Of a stretch of DNA of 64,000 nucleotides, positions 26,594 through 34,441 are shown piece by piece. The notes beneath the pieces are model-generated. The model saw nothing but the letters and a program-made list of their open reading frames with translations, had not been told where the DNA came from and searched no databases. The stretch's first letter is position 1. Each line of letters opens with the position of its first letter. The translations under genes were made by a program, and so were the position numbers. The DNA is from Oscarella lobularis (lineage: Eukaryota; Porifera; Homoscleromorpha; Homosclerophorida; Oscarellidae): contig NC_089183.1 of assembly GCF_947507565.1 (NCBI RefSeq), positions 310,001-374,000 on the forward strand, read 5' to 3'.

Positions 26594-26660
26594 AAGTGCG
26601 CATTGCAGTAATCGATTATATAGGGTGGGTCTCAAGCGGAACACTGCAATTCGCACTTCC
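26594..26660 (-). promoter_or_regulatory. Selector B1 with a local competing hairpin
   Basis: Positions 26,646-26,660 read GGAAGTGCGAATTGC on the transcript strand, 187 nt before exon B1, and resemble the selector of exon A. Just downstream, 26,594-26,609 forms a 16-nt inverted repeat with 26,643-26,658 (one mismatch). The selector could therefore pair locally or with the docking site before exon C. A minus-strand TATATAA lies in the loop region. Confidence 0.5.
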
Positions 26661-26841
26661 AACTTCAAGCTCTTCGTAGACTCAATCTCTCATGTTGGTT
26701 AACTAAATAATGTAGCAGCTACTACTGTAGGAAAACACAGCGACTATAAGTATGACAGATTAACTGAAGTTGTTGGCCGCTGACGGAAACGCTCAGATAA
26801 GCAGATGACGTAAACGAGGCAGAGGACGACGAGAATTACGA

Positions 26842-27049
26842 TTACTGAAACATTTTGCTCATAACTACGGCTACGATGATTGTAACGACTCTAGATGACG
26901 ACGACGACGTTATTGGTGACGGCGATGACGATGACTGGAGAGTGCCGAGAGGGCATTGCAGGCTGACATCGCAATAGGGCGACGCAATTGGCGAGCGAGT
27001 GACGTTATTGTAGGAACACCATTCGCAGCCAACGACCCCGAAGCAAACA
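26842..27049 (-). pseudogene. Terminal exon C of VWA-Cache copy 1, truncated by frameshift
   Basis: A 208-nt phase-2 exon encoding VCFGVVGCEWCSYN, SPYCDVSLQCPLG, a short Ser-rich stalk and the start of a transmembrane helix (RVVTIIVAVV), then MSKMFQ and a stop. Copy 2 continues the helix for about 20 more residues. Copy 1 has a 5-nt insertion (GAAACATTTTGCTC against GAAATGCTC), which shifts the frame in mid-helix. The product would have a shortened hydrophobic end and no tail. It could be a relic, or a secreted or GPI-like variant. Confidence 0.7.
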
Positions 27050-27156
27050 CTTAAAATAAGAACTTTAAAAAAAAACGAGGCCCAGAGCGAGAAGAGAACG
27101 GGAGAGATACAGAAAACTCGGGCTCTAATTAATTAATTAAGGACCGGGGCATCTGA

Positions 27157-27173
27157 AGACGCGAATTGCTGTA
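27157..27173 (-). promoter_or_regulatory. Candidate RNA docking site before exon C1
   Basis: It lies in the intron between the last constant exon (27,273-27,389) and exon C1, about 110 nt before the C1 acceptor. The plus strand reads GCGAATTGCTGTA at 27,161-27,173, so the transcript carries TACAGCAATTCGC. That is the reverse complement of the selector cores before exons B1 and A1. The orientation is opposite to those two, as base pairing requires. Confidence 0.55.
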
Positions 27174-27272
27174 TACCCTGGATATATAGCACGTCCTTCG
27201 TTTCCGCTGTAGCGAATGATTCGAGATGCGCAGAACCCCTTCCTACTACTACTACGACCCCTACTTGCTTAC

Positions 27273-30200
27273 CTTTTCCGCCTCTTGGATTTGCAGTCGA
27301 TGTTGAAGCACGACGTCAATCCCGCGGTAGCGTCCGACTCCTGAGGAGCGAGCGCTACGGGAGGAACGCTGGGCGGACAGACAGGTATGCTTGGATAAAA
27401 AAGAAACTCACAGCCGTGTATAGTGAATCTATAGCAAGTAGACTCTACCTTAGATCATTGGTGGAATCAACTCCTTCGCACTCATTGTAGCTTAGAGGTC
27501 GGCTGCATGGACATTCGCAACCGGCTCCTGACAGCTGACAAGTCCGCGATCCAAGCGGCTTAGTAATCTGCAAAAAACAACAAGAGAAGTAAATATCTGT
27601 ATCTGTCTATTGTCTTGGACTTTCAGTGCGCCACAACTTCATAAATACGTTTAGGGAGAATTGGGAGCGGGGGATCGGATTGCTCACTTACATCACAGTA
27701 GCAGTTGCTTGAGCTGGACCACCGCGTGGAGACAATCAAAAACGTATTCGTCTGCGAAACTTTGTAGATCTGAAGAGACGGGCATTTAAACCTTCCCCCA
27801 AAAATGAATCAATTAATTATCAAACTTACGTCGTATGCAACAGAACCTGAAACGCTCTGAGAGCTACTTGACATCTTCACCTGAAGAAAAAACATTTCAG
27901 CTAGATTTCACCTTTAAAAATCCAAAAAAATGACCTTCCAGAAAACATTAACAGTTTTCTTTTGAAAATCATTACAACGAGACTTAATCATAATATTTCT
28001 ATTGACAAGCGACGCAGCCAGATCTTTCTCCTAAAAAACATTCCCCGTAACTCCCATGAAACCAAAACCCTCGACCACCATTTCCGTTATGTGTTTAGTA
28101 TCGACGCCGTTTTCCGACGCCAATCGCGGATCAACGAAATCCGGATGAATCACAACAAACCCGGCGTTATCAATCAAAACGCAACGCGTCCCGGAATTCT
28201 GACACTGGCTCATTGATCGCGTCAACTCCGTCCACATAAAAGGAATCGTAAAGTCCATAGCCGCAACGGCCATAACCTGTGGATTTTCTCCCCTTTGATA
28301 AAAAACTCCGTTTGCACGACATTTTATATAATTTCTTATACTGACCTTCCTGAGAGGATCGTGTGGCTTAGAGTGATGACGTAGCCGGCTCCGAAGCCGT
28401 CGACGTAAGGCGAGGAGAGAACGATGTCGCCCTTATTGGCGATCGTTCGCTTGTACCAAGGACGTTGCAAGTGATCGAATTCTTTGACTTGTCGGAGGCC
28501 TGGTAGAACAATGAAGGCACCGTCTTCGGTGCCAACGTATCTAAGTAAAAAAAGACAGAAACTGAACCAGCTCTTAAGAACAAAAAAAGGATACTTGGAC
28601 AAAAACGCATCTGAAATCTATTTAGAGATCTCTGGAATAGGATATTTTAGAATTTATTTCAAATTTATTTACAAGGACCCTGCTCCAAATCGTTTTTTCT
28701 CTTACCTCCACACAATGAAATTGGTGAAGTCATTCGCTTGCAGCCATTTAGATACGACCGAGTGGATAGTGGCCAGAGAATCTCGGACAGTTGGCTAGAG
28801 AATCTCCTAACTCAATAGCGGTACGCAAAAAATTGTTTTTCTCACTGACATTGAAATATGTGTTTGATCTTCTTCCTGTAAAATAGCTGACGTACTCGTT
28901 CGCTTGAGACGTCGTCTGCTCGAGATCCAAGTAAGCGAACGGGTCCTTGAAACCCTCCGGCGAAATTTTCACCGAAGCATCATCTAAAAGAACACAGTCT
29001 TTTCCTCCCTTTTTCCTTCATCCATGCCCTTACCAAACACGGCTAGTCGTCCGAACTGGCTACACTTTGACTGCGTCGGAGGAATCAAATCGAAACGATG
29101 ATACAAATAAGAACCTTAATTAATTAATTAAAGATTGCGTTCTTTTAGTTTTATACTTCGTCTCCACTAACTCAGTAGAGTAGACAACGGAGACAGACTG
29201 TAGTCCGTTGTGAAATCCCTAGCCACGACGAGACACAGGCTGTACGTAGTACCGCTTATCTAACGACAAACAAAAAGTCAATTATAAACAGCCTCTAGAA
29301 AAAATTGAATTATTGGACAACGATTAATTATATGTACTTATTTACTCTCAATGCGTACGTACGGGTTGCCAATTGTATTGCGCTTGAATCGAGTCAAGCC
29401 GGACTCCTTCCATTTTGCTATCTCCAAGAGGAACAGTCCATTGTGTATAGAGCACACGCGATCCACTGCTACCGCTACATATTTTGAAGCGTGGAGGCCG
29501 GTGCACGTGGCCAGAGAGTCGTCTTACTTTAGCATGGATGTTCGAATTTCGTCAAAGCCAACGGTCTGATGCTCGAGAGTCAATATATCGATATACGTTG
29601 GGGCTTCTTTGACGTTCGTGGGAACAGGAAGTAGGGGATGCGTGAGAGTCACACCTAGATAGCCAAAAAATCAGTCATGACGTCAATATTATTTTATTTG
29701 GCTTCTCACCTGAGCTATCGATTATGAAGGCGTACGAAACTTCGTCGCGTCTAAAGAACGTGATGTCGGATACGAGATCGGCGAGGGCGATGTCGATGGC
29801 CATGACTCCAGCGAGACCGCGCTTGCCGTTCTGCGTGGAATAGACGGGAACGGAGATGGTCAGAACGAGACCGAGACCAAATAAATCGTAATAAGGAACG
29901 GAGATGAGCGGTTCAATGAGCTCGGCGTCCGGTTCGAAGAAGCTGTAATAGGAGCCCAATTCCTGGCGAATGTTGCTGTCAGTTCGAACGATATCAGAGA
30001 CTCCAGCCTAAGAAGGAAAAAAAATTCACAAACGTCAAATAGCCAATTATGATTAACCCCCCAACTTACTGTTGACAGATTCGTTGAGACTACACCGTAG
30101 TATTCATAATCTTGCTCAGCAATCTTGCGAAGTAGAGTCTCCCCAGAAGATTGAATACCATCTTTATATTATTTATTATTAATTAATTAATTAATAGTAT

Positions 30201-31875
30201 ATTCTTTCGTTGAGATTCTCACCGCCCATTCCGTACGTAAGAATGACGACTTTGAAACCGAGCACTTGATTCTTGTCGCGAATTGCCTGCATGATGGCCG
30301 TGTTCGAACCCAGAGAATTCGTTGGTTCTCCGTCGGTCAGAAACAGTATCACTTTGTCTGCAGCTACGAACTGTCACTATTCATAGAACTTCTTCGTCAA
30401 TATTATTCTTACGCGCCAAATTTTCGTCAGAACGCGAAGGCGATTGAATAAATAAATCGAAAGCGCTCACTAACGAATCTTTGTAATTCGTAGATCCTAA
30501 GACAATAATAATAATAAATAACGCACCCCTATACATATATCCTTACCAGAAGGAAGCAGATTGTCAACGTAAGTCTTTAGCTTGTCTACATTGGAAACGG
30601 TTGCCCTGGCAAGACGATTGCTATAGCAACCAGAAGGGTACTCAGCCACCGTAGAAAAAGCCACAACTCCGACCTAATTAAAATTGTACATATAAACTAA
30701 TAAGAATGAGCATTACCCACCCGGTCATCGGGACTCAAAGAATCTAAAACGGTTTTCGCGGCCTCCTTTGCAAGTTCCATGCGAGAGGAGAAACTTTCTC
30801 GACCCGCTGTCACGGTTGACGTCATTGAGCCACTCTTGTCGATCACAAGAACAACGTCTTTGGGCTCGGGCACGGACGCCGAAACGTACCAGGGCCTTTG
30901 GCAAAAAGAAACATTTCATTAAATAAATCGATATTTATTGATTCGTACCTGAATCTTGGGTCATATGATCCGCAGTCTTGCACCTTGAATGCTGGATAGA
31001 TGCTAATGAGACCCTCTTGTGACGCAAAGTATTGCCACTTTAGTGTGGGATTCGATTGCAAATTGCTCTTGAACATGGAGACCAAGTTCTCTCCAACGTT
31101 GAACTGAGCATTGTCAGTTGTCGCCGTCAAGCGATTGCATTGTCCATTGAGGTCAACCTAAGGTAGACGAACGTAGATAGGTTTTTAAATCAAAAGACTT
31201 AGGGTCATCACATCTCCTATGACGCTAGAAATAATGATAATGCCCAGAATAATATATATTTAGCAGTGTGTAGGCTTTGCAAAATAATGAGGTCCTATTT
31301 CACTCTAGGGCTTATCAAATAATTTTTACCAAAACAAATCTGATTAAATTAATCAACGTGTTGCAATAAGATTGATTACACGCATCATGATGAGATCCGG
31401 ACTTACATCATCGCTAAATCGAGAATCGTAGGTGCGACGGTTCTCCGAAAGAAAACAGCACTCGTCCAAAGCGTTATTCGTTCCTTGGGCCAGCAGACGC
31501 TCCGCTTCGTACTTCAAACCCAACGCGATCGCCTTTCGACTCTGAAATTTCTGGTCGAGAGCGCCTGAAAGCTGAAACGACGAAAAGACAACACATGGGA
31601 AAAAGGGAGGTGTGACTGCGAGAAAACCTCTAAAAGAGTAGCTTGGGCGTCGACTGCTGCGCTTCGGTAGCTCAGTCCGTCATATTTGGACTAGGAGAAC
31701 GACTTTGAACTCGCTCTCGTATCAAAATTGCCGAAACATAGCCTACCTGTAATCTGTTCACCCCGAGACCGTCGTCCGCGAAGGTTGAAAGGACGGTTTG
31801 GAAAGCGTCGGCTGACTGAGCAGACGTTCGAAGCACAGACGCACAGCAGAGAACACCGCAGACGACGAGAAGCAT
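27273..31875 (-). CDS. VWA-Cache receptor copy 1, constant exons (CACHD1/alpha2-delta-like)
   Basis: Many short exons. The start at 31,875 begins a signal peptide (MLLVVCGVLCCASVL). An alpha-helical N-terminal region follows, then WQYFASQEG and the DPRFR motif typical of alpha2-delta/CACHD1 proteins. The VWA domain has a complete metal site: DKSGS near 30.84 kb, the Thr of STNYKES and FLTDGE near 30.34 kb. Cache-type sensor segments follow (LGSYYSFFEPD, SVPYYDLFGLG, GLAGVMAIDIA, RPWYKR, SPYVDGFGAGYV, FVVIHPDF). A Cys-rich segment (CECPCNRSLSYNECEG) and a 117-nt exon (27,273-27,389) end the constant part. Both last donors are phase 2 and fit exons C, B and A. In the family such proteins are secreted or membrane-tethered partners of calcium channels or small-molecule sensors; the ligand here is unknown. 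Transcription starts head to head with the kinase-Kelch relic. Confidence 0.85.
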
Positions 31876-31939
31876 CCTACCTCCGGCGGATTTTCCTGGA
31901 CAACTGCTGTGTCACGTGTCGTACGTAGACACGGCGTGT

Positions 31940-32200
31940 TCAAGCAACATGGAAACAACCGAAATCGAGCTGGAAGACATCGACGTGACGGGCCCGAAGT
32001 GATGAGTGCACGTGTACGGTGCCAGGAAGACCAACCATTGCGTTGATGGCTCTTCCGTACTAAAATAAAGCATCATCGTGATCATCATGATCATCATCGA
32101 TCGGTCGCGTGGTAGTCGCGTGGTAGGCGGGCGGGGCGACGGGGAATGGGGAACCGATTAAAAAGTGTGGAGGAAATGTTGCTAATGCAGGTCTACGTTT
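31940..32200 (+). pseudogene. Relic of a second kinase-Kelch gene
   Basis: Positions of about 31,940-32,000 match the kinase gene start (METTEIELEDIDVTGPK) and then run into TGATGA. About 130 bp of unrelated sequence follows, with small repeats (TGATCATCATGATCATCATC; GTCGCGTGGTA twice). From about 32,129 the match resumes at the very end of the Kelch exon (GGGGAACCG ... GAGGAAATGTTGCTAATG). The whole catalytic domain and nearly all Kelch repeats are deleted. It marks where a second copy of the kinase gene stood when the block was duplicated. Confidence 0.88.
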
Positions 32201-32380
32201 GTACGACTGGGCTGACAGTTTTAGTAGAAAAATGTTTTGTTGTTGCATCTTGTTGTAGTTTGACCCACAGTTGTGCACCTAATAATAATAATAAAAACGA
32301 CGCGTCCACAGCTGTGGACCGTGGCATAAAAAGGCAATTTCTATCACCACATATTCGCCCAGTAAGAATTCAATGCGTGG

Positions 32381-32840
32381 TCATTGGGGGTCATTGGAGG
32401 AGACTGTAGACATTCCAACGGCTTCTTCGTAAGACGGCGGTGGCGGTTCAGCCATCGAAGGAGGGAGATCTGGTTGAGGAGGTTCCGCTGGCGGCGCCGA
32501 CGGAGTGGCTTGTGTCGGTGATCGAGGAGCTTGCGTCGGTCGCCGACTTTGCGAGGCCCTCGCCCGTTGTCGTTGTGTCCGACGATGATGACCGAAACAG
32601 AACATAACAATAAAGAAGGCGAAGAAGCCGCCAACATAGGCTCCCCATGGGTTGTCGCCCCCGCGATCGTCTTCTGGTGGTGGAGTCGACGGAACGTCAG
32701 GAGGCCAAATGGTGGGTAGCATAAATCCGCGACTGCCTAACGGGCATTGCCGCACTTCGTCGCAGTACGGAGAGTGGATAGGCGATTTTGTCACGTCGTC
32801 GTACGAACACCACTCGCATCCGTCGATCCCGGAACAAGAA
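32381..32840 (-). CDS. Terminal exon A of VWA-Cache copy 2 (TM + PPxY tail)
   Basis: An intact 460-nt exon (1 nt plus 153 codons) after a good pyrimidine tract and TTAAG acceptor. It encodes SCSGIDGCEWCSYDDV, SPYCDEVRQCPLG, a Pro-rich stalk, a hydrophobic helix (GAYVGGFFAFFIVMFCF), a basic stop-transfer HHRRTQRQRAR, and a tail with PPPPSYEEAVG. No initiator ATG lies in frame before the cysteine motif. The phase matches the phase-2 donor at 34,442, giving Ser at the joint. It is best read as an alternative last exon of the receptor gene. The nearby tail sequence of copy 1 is the same but out of frame. Confidence 0.78.
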
Positions 32841-32962
32841 CTTAAGAGATAGAATAAGTGAAAGAACCTGCCCTCCTCCTAATCTAATACTAGCGCAGGG
32901 GGGTAACTAATACGAAATGCTCTATCCTTTGGCTATAATAAAAGAAAGGAAAGAGAGAGAGG

Positions 32963-32979
32963 TACAGCAATTCGCACTT
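32963..32979 (-). promoter_or_regulatory. Candidate RNA selector before terminal exon A2
   Basis: The transcript strand reads AAGTGCGAATTGCTGTA, 122 nt before the A2 acceptor. It is a perfect 17-nt complement to the docking sequence at 34,352-34,368. Confidence 0.58.
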
Positions 32980-33077
32980 TGAGTCTTCATGGGATAAAGT
33001 TTTACGATACCAAGACAAAACGCAATAGAATGAGTGCAGCTGCTTTACTATAAATACGTGTTCAAAGCGATGTTCCT

Positions 33078-33648
33078 TCAATATTGAGGATATGGAGCGG
33101 ACGTCGGATATGGAGCGGACGTCGGGTACGGATTGCTGGGAGGAGGATATCCCGGCTCGTTGTATGCCGTCGGATACGGCAGTTGATTGCCACCAGGAGG
33201 CAGATCCACTGCCGCGTTATACGCCGGAGGCGGCGGGGCCGAAGGATGACTTGGAGGAGGTTGACTTGAAGAAGGATACGGATCTTTTGTTTTCGACATT
33301 TGGACTGAAGTCGATGGCTGGGGTTGCGAGTGCGACGTGGTCGTCCTTACAGTCGTATGATTACTTTTGTGGCGGCAACAGGCGGCGAGGACAACGACGA
33401 TAACGACGACGACGACGGCTACTGAGACTCCAACGGCGATACCAATAACAGGTGACGATTCTCCTTCATCTGACGGCGGCGGCAGGTTGTCGGTGGGAGG
33501 ATCCGGTGGCGGCTGAGCGGTTGGGAAAGCAAGTCCACGACTGCCGAGAGGACACCGATGGCTGTCGTCGCAATAGGGCGACGAAATCGTCGAGTCAGAC
33601 GTGTCATCGTACGAGCACCATTCGCAACCGACGACGCCAAAACAGTCG
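33078..33648 (-). CDS. Terminal exon B of VWA-Cache copy 2 (TM + PPxY-like tail)
   Basis: An intact 571-nt exon (1 nt plus 190 codons). It has the same order as B1: DCFGVVGCEWCSYD, SPYCDDSHRCPLG, stalk, Val-rich transmembrane helix ending AACCRHK, Ser/Thr-rich juxtamembrane part, then a Pro/Tyr-rich tail. The tail keeps PPPPAYNAAVD (PPxY) and has a second Tyr motif, PTAYNEPGY. An 18-bp tandem repeat at the end gives PTSAPY twice before PQY. The tail is 14 residues longer than B1. It starts in the same phase as exons A2 and C2. Confidence 0.77.
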
Positions 33649-33749
33649 CTTCATTAAAATAAGAATATTAGAACGACGAGACAGACAGGTCGAGGAGGTA
33701 CGAATGATATACAGACTACGGACCCTCTACAGCAGCGACCTGTTGGTAT

Positions 33750-33812
33750 AACTGCGCATTGCAGTGGTTATATAGGGTGGATTTCAAGCGGAACACTGCA
33801 ATTCGCACTTCC
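33750..33812 (-). promoter_or_regulatory. Selector B2 with a local competing hairpin
   Basis: The transcript strand of 33,798-33,812 reads GGAAGTGCGAATTGC. It is a perfect 15-nt complement of the docking region at 34,350-34,364. A local inverted repeat pairs 33,794-33,810 with 33,750-33,766 (15 of 17 positions), as in copy 1. A minus-strand TATATAA is again in the loop. Confidence 0.52.
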
Positions 33813-33887
33813 AACTTCAAGCTCTTCGTAGACTCTTCCTAAACTCAATCTCTCATGCTGGTTAACTAAATCATTTAGTAGTAGCGA

Positions 33888-34062
33888 CTATAAGTATGAC
33901 AGATTAACTGAAGTTGTTGGCCGCTGACGGAAACGCTCAGAGAAGCAGATGACGTAAACGAGGCAGAAGACGACGAGAATTATGATTACTGAAATGCTCA
34001 CAACTACGGCTACGATGATTGTAACGACTCTAGATGACGACGACGACGTTTTTGGTGACGGA

Positions 34063-34097
<35 letters not shown>

Positions 34098-34284
34098 TGA
34101 TGACGGCGTGCTCGGTGGCGACGATGATGTCGTGGATTCTGGTGACGATGTCACGTCGGGGAAAGCGAACTGGAGACTTCCGAGAGGGCATCGCAGGCTG
34201 ACGTCGCAATAGGGCGACGCAATTGGCGAGCGAGCGACGTTATCGTAGGAACACCATTCGCAGCCAACGACCCCGAAGCAAACA
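33888..34284 (-). CDS. Terminal exon C of VWA-Cache copy 2 (TM, short tail)
   Basis: An intact 397-nt exon (1 nt plus 132 codons) with acceptor TTTTAAG. It encodes VCFGVVGCEWCSYDNV, SPYCDVSLRCPLG, a Ser-rich stalk with a run of about 14 Ser from a GAC-type triplet repeat on the plus strand, a strong Val/Ile-rich transmembrane helix, and a short basic tail (SERFRQRP) with no PPxY motif. It is the first of the three terminal exons after the constant part, so it is the default splice choice by position. Confidence 0.77.
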
Positions 34285-34349
34285 CTTAAAATAGGGACTT
34301 TTTAAAAAAAAAAACGAGGCCCAGAGCGAGAAGAGAAAGGGAGAGATGA

Positions 34350-34368
34350 GGAAGTGCGAATTGCTGTA
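34350..34368 (-). promoter_or_regulatory. Candidate RNA docking site before exon C2
   Basis: The plus strand reads GGAAGTGCGAATTGCTGTA. The transcript is its reverse complement, so it can pair with selector A2 (17 nt perfect) or selector B2 (15 nt perfect). It lies in the intron between the last constant exon (34,442-34,558) and exon C2, 66-70 nt before the C2 acceptor. Pairing with A2 or B2 would loop out exon C2. Confidence 0.58.
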
Positions 34369-34441
34369 ACCCTCTTTGGAGTATGTCTGTCGAGATGCGC
34401 AGAACCCCTTCCTACTACTACTATGACCCCTACTTGCTTAC

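Larger units (their letters stand above)
24961..31920. repeat. Tandem segmental duplication, copy 1
   Basis: This block matches 32,129-39,035 along nearly its whole length in the same orientation. The match covers the end of the Kelch exon, three terminal exons and the whole VWA-Cache gene. Exon sequences are near-identical, while introns differ by small indels and substitutions, so the offset drifts from about 7.14 to 7.22 kb. The matching ends lie near the 5' side of the VWA-Cache genes, beside a CACGTG. Confidence 0.9.

Noticed and set aside
25931..26603. Exon B region as an independent small gene starting at the ATG at 26,468 or 26,603
   Set aside because: Those ATGs read an out-of-frame shadow rich in Arg. 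The conserved CEWC/transmembrane frame has an in-frame TGA directly before it, so it needs an upstream exon.
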